DNA of 64,000 nt from Psychroserpens luteolus (GCF_021032705.1 NZ_JAHVXI010000002.1:372001-436000), one strand, 5' to 3'; shown: positions 42,654 to 52,706, counted from the stretch's first letter. Numbers and translations: made by a program. The notes: generated by a model from the sequence alone, not told the origin.

Positions 42654-44021
42654 TTATTTCTGGAATATCACATCCAAAGCGAGGTCAAAATCAAATTTTT
42701 CGGTTGGACGCTTATCATTAGAATTCACATATAAAATCTGCTTGGTATAGGCATTAATAATATGACGATGCTGCATCCCATTAATCGCAGAAAAGATGGT
42801 CATCTTTGGATCTTTAATATCATAGGTTTCTTTAAACGTATATGATTTTGATTGGTATTTAAAATCTTGGTCCTCATAATGATGGTTTCCAGATTTTGCT
42901 GTTGGTTCGGCATAGTAAGTCGTGAAATCGATCAAATCAAAATTGCTTATGTCATAACTAAAAGATTTGAACCCTGGGTTATTACTGTGATATACTGAAA
43001 TTCCAGGTGTAGATATACTTAAAGCCACCATATCTTTCTTATAAAAGGTATCATCAGCATACAGACGTCTTAAACCATCCAAGTGCGTATGGCTGGTTAG
43101 CATACCTCTTAGCTTACCTTTGTTATTACCCAACACTCTTAAAAAGTTATTTTGTACGCGATAACTTACCGAGTCTTTATTTTTCACATACAAATCATCA
43201 TTCCACATTTTTCCCTGGCCATAACCATCATATCCTGGTGGAATATGCATCACGATCATCACATGATCTTTAGCTCCATAACTATCCAGTTTCTTTTCAA
43301 ACCATGAAAATTGCTTTTGTGCAGCTTTTTGTTGCGTTACGTTATCGTCATCTATATATTGATGAGTACTTGTAGGTTCACAAAAAATCACCGAATTGAG
43401 TGCTATCACATGTAGTGTTTCAGTACCAACGATTAAATCGACAGCATAAAACCCAAACTGCTTGCTGAAATCCAAATTGTTCACTTTGGTTGTCGTCGAA
43501 TTCCTATTGATAATTGGCCAAGGATCTGTAGTGCTTTTATCCAATGAAAAAACATTGACTCCGTTAGGATTAGGTGCATCTTGAAACGAATGGTAATCAC
43601 CCTCCATAGTATCATTATTTCCTGGTAAGAATAAAATTGGATAATCTCCTTTTAAAGTTCTTAAGTCCTTAAACACTTTTCTAATATTACCTGTTGTATT
43701 ATCAAAATAATTGGGCACATCACCTAAGTACACCATAAATTTTGGTTGTACAGTTGCTGCAACCGTATTGATCTCTGTAAGTGTTCTATTCCAAATATCA
43801 ATACCTGTACTGTTGATATCACCATAAGGTACATTCTTCTGTGACTTATCGAGGTGCACATCAGACAATGTTAGAAAGTTAGCGGTCTTAAATAAGCTAG
43901 ATGTTATGTCTTCTTCGATATTGGGTTTGTCAATATTCGGTTCAGGTATTTTTTTATCATCCTTACAACTGAATGACACAAAACAGAACAAGCAAAAGGC
44001 AAAAAGATAAACGGATTTCAT
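42654..44021 (-). CDS. Lipoprotein metallophosphoesterase (acid sphingomyelinase-like)
   Basis: 455 residues with a lipoprotein signal (FCFVSFSC, Cys at about 19). Calcineurin-like metal motifs are in order: LSDVHLD, YLGDVPN, LPGNNDT, VMHIPPG and LTSHTHLDG. This matches the acid sphingomyelinase-like phosphodiesterase group. It is likely anchored at the periplasmic or outer-membrane face and may hydrolyse phosphodiesters or phospholipid headgroups; the substrate is not evident. It is followed by the HExxH gene after 6 bases. Confidence 0.82.
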   Translation of the reverse strand: MKSVYLFAFCLFCFVSFSCKDDKKIPEPNIDKPNIEEDITSSLFKTANFLTLSDVHLDKSQKNVPYGDINSTGIDIWNRTLTEINTVAATVQPKFMVYLGDVPNYFDNTTGNIRKVFKDLRTLKGDYPILFLPGNNDTMEGDYHSFQDAPNPNGVNVFSLDKSTTDPWPIINRNSTTTKVNNLDFSKQFGFYAVDLIVGTETLHVIALNSVIFCEPTSTHQYIDDDNVTQQKAAQKQFSWFEKKLDSYGAKDHVMIVMHIPPGYDGYGQGKMWNDDLYVKNKDSVSYRVQNNFLRVLGNNKGKLRGMLTSHTHLDGLRRLYADDTFYKKDMVALSISTPGISVYHSNNPGFKSFSYDISNFDLIDFTTYYAEPTAKSGNHHYEDQDFKYQSKSYTFKETYDIKDPKMTIFSAINGMQHRHIINAYTKQILYVNSNDKRPTEKFDFDLALDVIFQK

Positions 44022-44195
44022 AATAAGCGTATTTAAAATTTATATGTTGTAAAACTAATAGCTACGCTTCAACTATTTTAAGGTAGAAATACCTGATTTG
44101 CAATCGAGTATATGCTATAAACACAAATTAGAAATTAGCTAATATTTCCGAAGGAATAAAACCAAAAACCATTCGAAAAAACGTATCAAAAATCG

Positions 44196-44203
44196 TAACT
44201 TTG
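44196..44203 (+). promoter_or_regulatory. Bacteroidota -7 promoter element TAACTTTG for fumC
   Basis: TAACTTTG matches TAnnTTTG 27 bases before the fumC ATG at 44231, and lies on top of the upstream in-frame ATG at 44201, which argues against that earlier start. Confidence 0.55.
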
Positions 44204-44230
44204 CAGGACGATAAACACACACAACCACAT

Positions 44231-45628
44231 ATGGAATTTAGAATAGAAAAAGACACGATGGGCAACGTTAATGTGCCTGCAGATAAATTGTGGGGCGCAC
44301 AAACCGAACGCTCTCGAAACAACTTTAAAATTGGTGCCGCAGGATCAATGCCACTTGAAATTGTTTATGGCTTTGCTTACCTTAAAAAAGCAGCTGCTTA
44401 CACGAATGCTGAATTGGATGTTCTAGACGATAACAAGCGTGACCTTATCGCTCAGGTTTGTGATGAAATTTTAGAAGGCAAACATGACGATCAGTTTCCA
44501 TTGGTAATTTGGCAAACCGGTTCTGGAACTCAGAGTAATATGAATGTGAATGAAGTTATTGCTAATAGAGCACATCAAATTGCTGGAAAAGTAATTGGTG
44601 AAGGTGAAAAAACCATTCAACCAAATGACGATGTAAATAAATCACAATCGTCAAATGATACTTTCCCTACTGGAATGCATATTGCTATTTATAAAAAGGT
44701 GGTGGAAACAACGATTTCTGGAATCAACAAACTAAGAAATACACTTCATGAAAAATCGATTGCTTTTACTGAAGTGGTAAAAATTGGTCGAACTCATTTA
44801 ATGGATGCAACGCCTTTAACTCTCGGACAAGAATTTTCGGGTTATGTATCACAACTCGATCATGGTTTAAAAGCCTTAGAAAACACCTTACCTCACCTTG
44901 CAGAATTAGCACTTGGTGGAACAGCTGTTGGAACTGGACTTAACACACCTGAAGGTTATAGCGAGCTTGTAGCAGACTATATTGCGAAATTCACAGGATT
45001 ACCATTTATTACGGCAGAGAATAAATTTGAAGCCTTAGCTGCCCATGATGCGCTTGTGGAGACACATGGTGCTTTAAAACAAATTGCAGTATCATTGAAT
45101 AAAATAGCTAATGATATTCGTATGATGGCTTCTGGTCCAAGAAGTGGTATTGGTGAAATTATCATTCCGGCAAACGAACCAGGAAGCTCTATTATGCCTG
45201 GAAAAGTAAACCCAACACAATGTGAAGCTTTAACTATGGTTTGTGCTCAAGTGATGGGTAATGATGTAGCTGTAACCGTTGGAGGTACACAAGGGCATTA
45301 CGAACTCAACGTCTTTAAACCTATGATGGCTGCCAATGTCTTACAATCGGCACAATTAATTGGTGATGCTTGTGTAAGCTTCGAAGAGCATTGTGCTTCT
45401 GGTATCGAGCCTAACCACCATGTAATTAAAGAATTATTAAACAACTCCTTAATGTTGGTCACTGCTTTAAATACAAAAATTGGATATTACAAAGCTGCTG
45501 AAATTGCGAACACAGCTCATAAAAATGGTACGACTTTAAAAGAAGAAGCGATCAATCTTGGCTATGTTACTGCCGAAGAATATGACGCTTGGGTAAAACC
45601 AGAAGATATGACTGGTAATTTAAAATAA
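44231..45628 (+). CDS. fumC: Fumarate hydratase class II
   Basis: TCA-cycle enzyme interconverting fumarate and malate; 465 residues as in other FumC. Signatures: [39 protein letters not shown], the active-site segment [17 protein letters not shown], and [16 protein letters not shown] (mobile SS loop). ATG 44231 gives the canonical [16 protein letters not shown] start; the longer frame begins inside the promoter. Followed by a terminator. Confidence 0.96.
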   Translation: MEFRIEKDTMGNVNVPADKLWGAQTERSRNNFKIGAAGSMPLEIVYGFAYLKKAAAYTNAELDVLDDNKRDLIAQVCDEILEGKHDDQFPLVIWQTGSGTQSNMNVNEVIANRAHQIAGKVIGEGEKTIQPNDDVNKSQSSNDTFPTGMHIAIYKKVVETTISGINKLRNTLHEKSIAFTEVVKIGRTHLMDATPLTLGQEFSGYVSQLDHGLKALENTLPHLAELALGGTAVGTGLNTPEGYSELVADYIAKFTGLPFITAENKFEALAAHDALVETHGALKQIAVSLNKIANDIRMMASGPRSGIGEIIIPANEPGSSIMPGKVNPTQCEALTMVCAQVMGNDVAVTVGGTQGHYELNVFKPMMAANVLQSAQLIGDACVSFEEHCASGIEPNHHVIKELLNNSLMLVTALNTKIGYYKAAEIANTAHKNGTTLKEEAINLGYVTAEEYDAWVKPEDMTGNLK

Positions 45629-45644
45629 CGATAAAACGTATATA

Positions 45645-45679
45645 AACATCGACAAAAAACCAATTTGTCGGTGTTTTTG
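45645..45679 (+). terminator. Rho-independent terminator of fumC
   Basis: 12-bp stem AACATCGACAAA (45645-45656) with TTTGTCGGTGTT (45664-45675), including one G-T pair, then a T run. Confidence 0.75.
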
Positions 45680-45709
45680 TATATATTAGCCTGCATAAAC
45701 AAAACAATT

Positions 45710-47137
45710 ATGAAGAAAACTTTACGCTGTGTTATTTGCTTAACTTTTTTTAGCTCACTTATGTTTGCCCAACCTTTTGCTGCTGTGCAAACCATTGATC
45801 CTAGTACTGGAACTGATCCTTATGAATTTGCATCAGGCGATCTTGATGGTGATGGTGATATAGATTTAGTGATGGCAACATATGATTTTAATGGAGGAAC
45901 TCCAGCTCAAGATTATATTAAATGGTACAAAAATGATGGTAGTGGAAATTTTACAGTTGAAACTGAAGTATCTACAACCATACAGTATGTTGACGGACTT
46001 ACCGTTGCCAATATTGATGGTCAATTTGGATTAGATATCATAGCTACATCAGCTAACCAAGACAAATTAGTATATTTTCTTAGTGATGGTGTTGGTGGTT
46101 TTGGTTCTGAAGTCGTTATAGATGGAGCGCTTATAGGACCTGGCGAAGTTGTAGCAGGAGATATTAACTTAGATGGTCATACAGATATTGCAACCATATC
46201 ATTTTCAAATAGTAGAACGCAATGGTATTCTGGTGATGGCGCTGGAAACTTTACTGCTGAAGCAGATATTGAGAATGGTACAGGAAACTCTACACTATAT
46301 ATCAATCTTGCAGATTTAGATGGTGATACAGATCTAGATGCTGTGGTTACTTATTATGGCAATCAATCTATTGAAATTTTTTATAACCAATATATTGAAA
46401 GTGGTTCTACTGCTGTGACATGGATTAAAGATACCGTTACTGTAGACAGCGGATCAACAGCAACTAATTTTATATTTAATGTGATTACTGGAGACGTTAA
46501 TAATGATGGTAATTTGAATATTGTCATGGTTGATAATTTTTCTGGAGATGTGGTTTGGTATGACAAAGTTAAAAATGGAGCCTCTACAGCTAATGCTATT
46601 TCTGATGATAGTATTATTGATAGACCAGCAGTTGCAGTTGTCGCAGATATCAATAATGATGGAGAAAATGATGTGCTTTTAACTGATGGAGGTTCAGTAG
46701 ATGATGCTATTATATGGTTTCAAGGTGCAGACAATGCAGCTCCGAGTGCAACACCACAATTAGTTGCCGATAACAATTTCCAAATGTATGACTTCACTGT
46801 AGATGATTACGATGGTGATGGTGACAAAGATATTGCATCTGTAGGTTTTTCAAATGACACTGTGTTTTGGTATGAAAATGAACTGATTACACTAAGTGTT
46901 TCCGAATCTGAGAATAATGAATTAATCCTATACCCTAATCCAGCACATACACATATTGCTTTAAAAGGTAATTTTAACGAGACACTAGACATGACTATTT
47001 TGAATACTTTAGGCCAAGAAGTGATGAATGCTAAGGTAATGAATGATGAACGTGTAGATATTTCTCAATTAAAAACTGGTGTTTACATCATTAAATTAAA
47101 GGACAATACAACTAGCTATAAGTTTGTGAAAAACTAA
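45710..47137 (+). CDS. Secreted FG-GAP/VCBS repeat protein with T9SS type A sorting domain
   Basis: 475 residues from ATG 45710 with a signal peptide (MKKTLRCVICLTFFSSLMFAQ). The body is FG-GAP-like beta-propeller repeats carrying calcium-binding DxDxDG loops: GDLDGDGDIDLV, GDINLDGHTDIA, ADLDGDTDLDAV, GDVNNDGNLNIV, ADINNDGENDVL, DDYDGDGDKDIA. The C-terminal about 75 residues form a T9SS type A sorting domain (ILYPNPAHTHI to GVYIIKLKDNTTSYKFVKN). It should be exported across the outer membrane by the type IX system and released or attached. Ligand unknown. Confidence 0.9.
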   Translation: MKKTLRCVICLTFFSSLMFAQPFAAVQTIDPSTGTDPYEFASGDLDGDGDIDLVMATYDFNGGTPAQDYIKWYKNDGSGNFTVETEVSTTIQYVDGLTVANIDGQFGLDIIATSANQDKLVYFLSDGVGGFGSEVVIDGALIGPGEVVAGDINLDGHTDIATISFSNSRTQWYSGDGAGNFTAEADIENGTGNSTLYINLADLDGDTDLDAVVTYYGNQSIEIFYNQYIESGSTAVTWIKDTVTVDSGSTATNFIFNVITGDVNNDGNLNIVMVDNFSGDVVWYDKVKNGASTANAISDDSIIDRPAVAVVADINNDGENDVLLTDGGSVDDAIIWFQGADNAAPSATPQLVADNNFQMYDFTVDDYDGDGDKDIASVGFSNDTVFWYENELITLSVSESENNELILYPNPAHTHIALKGNFNETLDMTILNTLGQEVMNAKVMNDERVDISQLKTGVYIIKLKDNTTSYKFVKN

Positions 47138-47154
47138 CCAACTAGTCGACAAAA

Positions 47155-47194
47155 TAAAAAAGCTGCCTTTTCATGACTTTAGGCAGCTTTTTTT
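47155..47194 (+). terminator. Rho-independent terminator
   Basis: Stem AGCTGCCT (47161-47168) with AGGCAGCT (47181-47188), extended by flanking A and T runs, with a 12-base loop. Confidence 0.88.
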
Positions 47195-47241
47195 ATGCTA
47201 AAGATTTATATATTTATATCGTCAATCATTATATCATCTAA

Positions 47242-48477
47242 ATGACGTTGCTCATTACAAATATTAAAGAACTACTTCAGGTAAGAGAACACAATGTTAC
47301 CATTGTAAAAGGTGATGATATGAAAGTGTTGCCAGTATTGAAAAATGCTTATGTTTTAATAGAACATGATACCATTGTGGAGTATGGCAGCATGGATGAT
47401 TTTGATGATATTGAGGCCGATGAGATTATTGACGCTACAGGAAAAATTGTATTACCAACTTGGTGTGATTCGCATACACATATTGTTTATGCAGGAGATC
47501 GCACTCAAGAATTTGTAGATCGCATCAACGGTTTGTCCTATGAAGATATTGCTAATCGTGGTGGTGGCATTTTGAATTCTGCAGAAAAACTACAAAACAC
47601 TTCAGAGGACGATTTATACGAACAAGCAGCCAACCGACTCACTCAAGTTATTAAATCAGGAACAGGAGCTATTGAGATAAAGTCTGGCTATGGTTTAACG
47701 GTTGAAGCCGAATTGAAAATGCTTCGAGTAATTAAACGCTTGAAAAAAGAGTTTCCTATCAAGGTTAAATCTACCTTATTAGCAGCGCATGCTATTCCAA
47801 AGGACTATAAAGACAATAAAAAAGGATTTATAGATTTGGTAGTCAATGAGATGATTCCGGCTGTGGCCAATGAACATTTAGCCGAATACATTGATGTGTT
47901 TTGTGAAAAAGGGTATTTCGATTTAGAAGATACTGAGCGTGTTTTAAAAGCAGCAAAAGAGCATCATTTGATTCCGAAAATACATGTAAATCAATTCAAT
48001 GCCTTTGGAGGTGTTGCACTTGGTGTTAAATATAACGCCTTATCTGTGGATCATTTAGAAGAATTGAACCCAGAGGATGTTTCAGTATTAAAGGATACAA
48101 CGACCATTCCTGTGGCTTTACCATCATGTTCTTACTTTTTAAGTATTCCATATACACCTGGTCGCACAATTATTGATGCAGGTTTACCGTTAGCATTAGC
48201 GAGCGACTATAATCCTGGGTCAACACCTAGCGGAAATATGAACTTTGTGGTATCTACAGCGTGTATTAAAATGAAACTCACACCAGAAGAAGCCATCAAT
48301 GCAGCAACAATAAATGGTGCCTACGCCATGGGTGTTTCTAATATTTACGGAAGCATCTGCAGAGGAAAAAAAGCGAATTTAATATTAACCAAGGACATTC
48401 CCAACTACTACTATATACCTTATGCCTTTGGAGATGACCTCATAGATAAAGTCATTATCAATGGAGAAATCTTTTAA
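47242..48477 (+). CDS. hutI: Imidazolonepropionase
   Basis: Histidine degradation enzyme hydrolysing 4-imidazolone-5-propionate to N-formimino-L-glutamate; 411 residues. CDSHTHIVYAGDR gives the HxH metal ligands (His78, His80), KSGYGLTVEAELKMLRVI the substrate loop, and LASDYNPGS the conserved Asp. The downstream gene overlaps its end by 17 bases. A formimidoylglutamase gene, the next step of the pathway, is at 50078 on the same strand; hutH and hutU are not in the window. Confidence 0.94.
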   Translation: MTLLITNIKELLQVREHNVTIVKGDDMKVLPVLKNAYVLIEHDTIVEYGSMDDFDDIEADEIIDATGKIVLPTWCDSHTHIVYAGDRTQEFVDRINGLSYEDIANRGGGILNSAEKLQNTSEDDLYEQAANRLTQVIKSGTGAIEIKSGYGLTVEAELKMLRVIKRLKKEFPIKVKSTLLAAHAIPKDYKDNKKGFIDLVVNEMIPAVANEHLAEYIDVFCEKGYFDLEDTERVLKAAKEHHLIPKIHVNQFNAFGGVALGVKYNALSVDHLEELNPEDVSVLKDTTTIPVALPSCSYFLSIPYTPGRTIIDAGLPLALASDYNPGSTPSGNMNFVVSTACIKMKLTPEEAINAATINGAYAMGVSNIYGSICRGKKANLILTKDIPNYYYIPYAFGDDLIDKVIINGEIF

Positions 48478-49024
48478 TTTATCTGGACGTCAGCCACTTT
48501 CAAAAGTATGCTTAGACCGAGGACTCACCGATTTTAAATCGGTATTTAACTATGTGAAACAACTACCTTATGGTAGAACAACCAACCGAAGTGATTATAG
48601 ACAAGTTCTAAAGGAACTAAAAGGTACTTGCTCAACAAAACACGCCTTACTAAAAGCTATTGCCATAGAAAATGGAATAGACGACATTCAGCTCTACTTG
48701 GGTGTTTTTGAGATGAATGCAAGAAACACACCTAAAATTAAGACTGTACTTAAGGAGTACAAATTAGATTATATTCCCGAAGCCCATTGTTATTTAAAAC
48801 TTAACGGTGAGATTTTAGATATTACCTTCAATAATGATTACACACCAAGTTTTGAGAATACATTGATATATGAGGTTGCTATTGAGCCTGAACAAATAGG
48901 TGATTATAAGGTCGATTTCCACAAATCCTTTTTAAAGACATGGATTAAGAATGAAAATTTGCGAATTAGTTTTAATCAATTGTGGAAAATAAGAGAGGCC
49001 TGTATCTTAGCGATTTCAGAATAA
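48461..49024 (+). CDS. Transglutaminase-like protein of unknown function
   Basis: 187 residues, no signal peptide. GTCSTKHALLKAIAIENG (Cys56) resembles the nucleophile helix of transglutaminase-like papain folds, followed by PEAHCYLKLNGEILDIT with a candidate His (about 108) and Asp (about 119). The start lies within hutI (17-base overlap), suggesting coupling. A role in histidine breakdown is not evident; it may be a peptidase or amidase-type enzyme. Confidence 0.7.
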   Translation: MEKSFNLSGRQPLSKVCLDRGLTDFKSVFNYVKQLPYGRTTNRSDYRQVLKELKGTCSTKHALLKAIAIENGIDDIQLYLGVFEMNARNTPKIKTVLKEYKLDYIPEAHCYLKLNGEILDITFNNDYTPSFENTLIYEVAIEPEQIGDYKVDFHKSFLKTWIKNENLRISFNQLWKIREACILAISE

Positions 49025-49031
49025 GGCATAA

Positions 49032-49062
49032 AAAATCCGGAGACTAAAGTGCTCCGGATTTT
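49032..49062. terminator. Bidirectional rho-independent terminator
   Basis: 11-bp stem AAAATCCGGAG (49032-49042) with CTCCGGATTTT (49052-49062) and a 9-base loop, between convergent genes. Confidence 0.9.
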
Positions 49063-49085
49063 AACTAACCTAAACCATTGTTTCT

Positions 49086-49967
49086 TTACTTCAGTGTAAA
49101 TTCTGAAGAAGACACTAGTTCTTTATTGTTGAAAACGTTAACGACATATCGTCCTTTTTCAAACTCTTCATTTGGAGCCACAAACTCACAAATGTTTAAA
49201 TTTCTATTTTCGTAGTTAAACTTACTAATCAAACTGTAATTCAATACTGTATCATCAAATTGAATTTGCTCATTAGCGCCTAAAACATTGTTTTTTGGGT
49301 CCAACACTTGAACATATAATTCTTTATCTCCTGCTCCAACTAATCTGTTCTTAGCCACTGTATAACATACTCTAATTTTGTCACTACGTCTTGCTCTTTC
49401 TGTAGGAATTAATTTCCCAGAACTTCTTTCAATCACACCAAATCCTTTAAGATCTGTTGTTTGCAATACTGCTGCATTCTCTACAACTTCAGCCAACTGT
49501 GTGTTCTGTACTAAAAGTGAATCTGTGAATACAGTACGCTCAGCTAGTTGCACATTTGTACTATCTAATGTAGATGCTAATAAAGAGTTCTCTACCTTAA
49601 GTTTATCGTTTTCAGCCATAAGTACATCCATTTCGTCCTGTAGTGCTAAAAACTTCTTTTTATATCTCCATAAGCTGTTCACACTATTTTGAGATATTTT
49701 TAAAGAATCCATTAAGCCTTGAATACGTTCTCTAGCGCCTAACAATTTCTCGTTAGCAACTTCGTTTTCACCAATAGCAACATCATACTGCTTTGCCATT
49801 GTGCTTAAATCGGCCATTACCTGCTCCTTTTCGCGTGTTAATGTCGCCTCGTTTTCTTTTTTCTCATTGTACAGTTTTGATGTATAAAAACCTGTACCTA
49901 AAAATAATGCTAAAAGGATTCCTAAAGCAATTTTTAATCCTGTACTCTTACTGTTTGAATTGTCCAT
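49086..49967 (-). CDS. Single-pass membrane protein with coiled coil and C-terminal beta domain
   Basis: 293 residues. A transmembrane helix (about residues 11-28, LKIALGILLALFLGTGFYT) is followed by a coiled coil to about 160 rich in Glu, Lys, Gln and Leu, and a C-terminal domain of about 120 residues with beta character (KIRVCYTVAKNRLVGAGDKELYVQVLDPKNNVLG). Topology suggests a periplasmic coiled coil. Family not recognised. It stands alone between two terminator or promoter regions. Confidence 0.75.
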   Translation of the reverse strand: MDNSNSKSTGLKIALGILLALFLGTGFYTSKLYNEKKENEATLTREKEQVMADLSTMAKQYDVAIGENEVANEKLLGARERIQGLMDSLKISQNSVNSLWRYKKKFLALQDEMDVLMAENDKLKVENSLLASTLDSTNVQLAERTVFTDSLLVQNTQLAEVVENAAVLQTTDLKGFGVIERSSGKLIPTERARRSDKIRVCYTVAKNRLVGAGDKELYVQVLDPKNNVLGANEQIQFDDTVLNYSLISKFNYENRNLNICEFVAPNEEFEKGRYVVNVFNNKELVSSSEFTLK

Positions 49968-50077
49968 AAGTTTACGTTTTGTTTACTAGTTATTTTAAAG
50001 TTAATTCTTTCAATTTTATTTGAAGCCAGAAATAAAAAACTGTACTTTTAATACATCAAAATTAATCAATTTTGTAA

Positions 50078-51100
50078 ATGGAACACTTAAAACCTTTTAC
50101 GAATTCAGAATTAAATAACATTCTGAACAAACGTCTTAAAGAGACCAAATTTGGAGAACACATCTTGTTACTTCCAGACTTCTCCAATATATACGAACAA
50201 CTATTAAAATTAGATGTCTCCTATGTTATTTTTGGTATAAAAGAAGACGTTGGAGTTTTCGCTAATTACGGTAATACTGGGACTTCCAAGGCTTGGGATG
50301 CTGCAATTAATATTTTGTTAAACGTGCAAAGTAATGCCTATACACATGCAGAAAAAGTAGTGATTTTGGGTCATTTGGAATTTGATTCTTATCAAGAAAA
50401 GCTAAAAAAATTAGATCAGAATAAGAAAAAAGACATTCAAAAAGCTCGGAAAAAAGTATCAAAAATAGATGAATCTGTGGCTTATCTCGTTTCACAAATT
50501 GTGAGTGCAGGTAAAATCCCTATTATTATTGGTGGTGGTCATAATAATGCCTACGGAAACATTAAAGGTACTTCATTGGCACTTAAAAAGGCTATAAATG
50601 CTGTAAACTTTGATGCACATCACGATTTTAGAGCTGAAGAAGGCCGACATAGTGGTAACGGATTTAGTTATGCTTATGCTGAAGGTTTCTTGAAAAATTA
50701 CTTTGTTTTTGGTTTGCACGAAAATTATACATCTGATACGAGTTTTAAAACCTTAAAAAAACTGAAGAAAATACAATACAGCACATTCGAAAGTATGATG
50801 ATTAGGCGAGATACTAACTTTGATATTGAAATGGAAAATGCTTCAAATCATGTCTCTGACAAGCCATTTGGTTTAGAAATTGATTGTGATGCCATACAGA
50901 ATATACCTAGCAGCGCCATGACTCCTAGCGGTTTTTCTACAAATAAAGCCAGAGCTTTTGTGCACTACTTCGGAAAGCAGGAACAGGTGTCGTATCTTCA
51001 TATATGTGAAGCTGATCCTACTCGAGAACAGTCCACTCAAGTTGGTAAACTTATCTCCTATTTAATTACTGACTTTATAAGAGCGCGGGAAACCTTTTAA
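50078..51100 (+). CDS. hutG: Formimidoylglutamase-like ureohydrolase (arginase family)
   Basis: 340 residues. Arginase-family manganese motifs: GGGHNNAYG (His155), NFDAHHDFR (Asp179, His181, Asp183) and LEIDCDAIQNIPSSAMTPSGF. Hydrolysis of N-formimino-L-glutamate to glutamate and formamide is the likely activity, given hutI 2.8 kb upstream on the same strand. A Lys-rich helix insertion (about 108-127, KLKKLDQNKKKDIQKARKK) is unusual. Other ureohydrolase activities cannot be excluded. Confidence 0.82.
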   Translation: MEHLKPFTNSELNNILNKRLKETKFGEHILLLPDFSNIYEQLLKLDVSYVIFGIKEDVGVFANYGNTGTSKAWDAAINILLNVQSNAYTHAEKVVILGHLEFDSYQEKLKKLDQNKKKDIQKARKKVSKIDESVAYLVSQIVSAGKIPIIIGGGHNNAYGNIKGTSLALKKAINAVNFDAHHDFRAEEGRHSGNGFSYAYAEGFLKNYFVFGLHENYTSDTSFKTLKKLKKIQYSTFESMMIRRDTNFDIEMENASNHVSDKPFGLEIDCDAIQNIPSSAMTPSGFSTNKARAFVHYFGKQEQVSYLHICEADPTREQSTQVGKLISYLITDFIRARETF

Positions 51101-51117
51101 TTTTATTAAATATTTTT

Positions 51118-51125
51118 TATATTTG
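51118..51125 (+). promoter_or_regulatory. Bacteroidota -7 promoter element TATATTTG
   Basis: Exact TAnnTTTG match 28 bases before ATG 51154, immediately followed by the palindrome ATAAGTACTTAT. Confidence 0.6.
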
Positions 51126-51126
51126 C

Positions 51127-51138
51127 ATAAGTACTTAT
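51127..51138. promoter_or_regulatory. Palindrome ATAAGTACTTAT, candidate MarR operator
   Basis: A perfect 12-bp palindrome placed at the expected transcription start, one base after the -7 element and in front of a MarR-family gene. Autorepression is the likely use. Confidence 0.55.
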
Positions 51139-51153
51139 ATAAATACATATACA

Positions 51154-52107
51154 ATGGATGCGTTAAGAGGTTTTAGCGAGTTAGCTTTGGGATCCCGATT
51201 AAAGAGATTAAGTGATTTCATTATGAAAGAGGTTCAATATACTTATGACCATTTTAATATCGATTTTGACCCATACTTATTTCCTGTTATAAAAATAATT
51301 CAAAACAAAAAGGGCGTGACTAATGTGGAAATCAAAAAAGCTTTAAAACTGTCTCAACCAGCAGTAACTCAGGCAGTGAATAAGCTTATATCTAAAGATC
51401 TGCTCAAACTAGAAAATGATAAATTAGATAAAAGAAAAAAGATATTAACCTTGTCAAAAAAAGGAGAAACTCTGGTCGTTCGTATGAAACCTCTATGGAA
51501 AGCTATTGACATAGTTGTAAAAGATTACACCTCACATTCGTCCAATTCGCTAACAGAACATCTCAACAAGATGGAAGATAAATTGCAACATAACAGCTTA
51601 AGTGAAGCCATTATTAATATGGCTAAAAAAGAAGTCTCCAACAATTTTGAGATTATTAATTATGAGGTTCAATATGCTCAAAGCTTTTATGATTTAAATA
51701 TAGAGTGGCTTAAAACCTATTTCTACGTAGAGCCTTTCGATGAAGAAGTCTTGAGCAAACCTGATAAATACATTATTAACAAAGGAGGTCATATCTTTTT
51801 TGCCAAACGCGACACGATCATTTTAGGAACTGTTGCTTTAATGCCTACTAAAGATCCTTTGGTATATGAATTAACAAAAATGGCTGTTTTACCTAATCAA
51901 CGCGGACAAAAAATTGGGCAGCACTTAATGCAACATTGTATTGACTTTGCGAAAGCCAATAACTTTAAAGCACTTATGCTCTACTCTAACACGATATTGG
52001 AAAATGCCATATATATTTATAGAAAATATGGGTTTATAGAACTAGAATTAGAAAAAGACAGTCCTTATGAACGTGGTAATATTAAAATGGAATTGAGACT
52101 AAAGTGA
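51154..52107 (+). CDS. MarR family winged-helix regulator fused to GNAT acetyltransferase
   Basis: 317 residues. A MarR-type winged helix occupies about 1-140: recognition helix LSQPAVTQAVNKLISKDLL, wing DKLDKRKKILTLSKKGE. A GNAT domain at about 165-317 has the acetyl-CoA loop MAVLPNQRGQKIGQHLMQHC and the C-terminal block ENAIYIYRKYGFIE. MarR-GNAT fusions are a known architecture in which a ligand or CoA may control DNA binding. An operator-like palindrome sits in the promoter. The 3' end overlaps the convergent gene by 9 bases. Confidence 0.9.
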   Translation: MDALRGFSELALGSRLKRLSDFIMKEVQYTYDHFNIDFDPYLFPVIKIIQNKKGVTNVEIKKALKLSQPAVTQAVNKLISKDLLKLENDKLDKRKKILTLSKKGETLVVRMKPLWKAIDIVVKDYTSHSSNSLTEHLNKMEDKLQHNSLSEAIINMAKKEVSNNFEIINYEVQYAQSFYDLNIEWLKTYFYVEPFDEEVLSKPDKYIINKGGHIFFAKRDTIILGTVALMPTKDPLVYELTKMAVLPNQRGQKIGQHLMQHCIDFAKANNFKALMLYSNTILENAIYIYRKYGFIELELEKDSPYERGNIKMELRLK

Positions 52108-52593
52108 ATGACTTAATATCGTATCCAAATCATCACAATAGGTATTTCCATCCTTGCACAAAGTACTAAGCGTTTCAACTAGTAACTGATACAAATGCTC
52201 ATTTTCAGGATCAATAGTATAGGCCAGCTTAAACTCTGAATATGCACCTTGCAAATTATTCCCTTTCAACCTTTTAGTTCCAGACGATACTAAAAATTGA
52301 AATGCCTCATTGTCTCTACTTTGATTATAGGCTTGCTTCTGTGCACTCATCTTATTGGAGTGTTCGACAAAATCTGGTGCTCTAAAATAAAACCCAGACA
52401 ACAACAATCCAAGAAGAATTAAGCTTATGACTATATAAAAATGACCTGTTTGTTTTGAAGGTTGAAGTTTAAATTGGCGACTATAAGTAGGCAATGTATT
52501 GCATGTAGGTTTGCTTTTCTTTTTAGAAAAAGCTTTCTGCGGACGCTGAGTGTAAATCCACTTCGCCATTCCAAATCCCATGTAACCACCCAT
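52099..52593 (-). CDS. Single-pass membrane protein with TPR-like segment
   Basis: 164 residues. A basic N-terminus (about 50 residues), one transmembrane helix (about 52-70, FYIVISLILLGLLLSGFYF) and a C-terminal TPR-like segment (EAFQFLVSSGTKRLKGNNLQGAYSEFKLAYTIDPENEHL). Cys residues at the end (LCKDGNTYCDDL) may form a disulfide. ATGs at 52581 and 52569 are possible alternatives. It lies 114 bases downstream of the AAA+ gene cluster and could be its last member. Confidence 0.65.
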   Translation of the reverse strand: MGGYMGFGMAKWIYTQRPQKAFSKKKSKPTCNTLPTYSRQFKLQPSKQTGHFYIVISLILLGLLLSGFYFRAPDFVEHSNKMSAQKQAYNQSRDNEAFQFLVSSGTKRLKGNNLQGAYSEFKLAYTIDPENEHLYQLLVETLSTLCKDGNTYCDDLDTILSHSL

Positions 52594-52706
52594 AATAAAC
52601 TTTATATATAGGTCTGAAAATTAAAGTGTTTGTTACATATCTATTGATGTATCTGTAAAGAACCTTAGGTACCCAATAGTAATGGTATCATAAGTAGAGT
52701 GATAGG

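Noticed and set aside
45562-45795. 77-codon minus-strand frame between fumC and the FG-GAP gene
   Set aside because: It spans the fumC terminator and the signal peptide region of the next gene on the other strand; a shadow.
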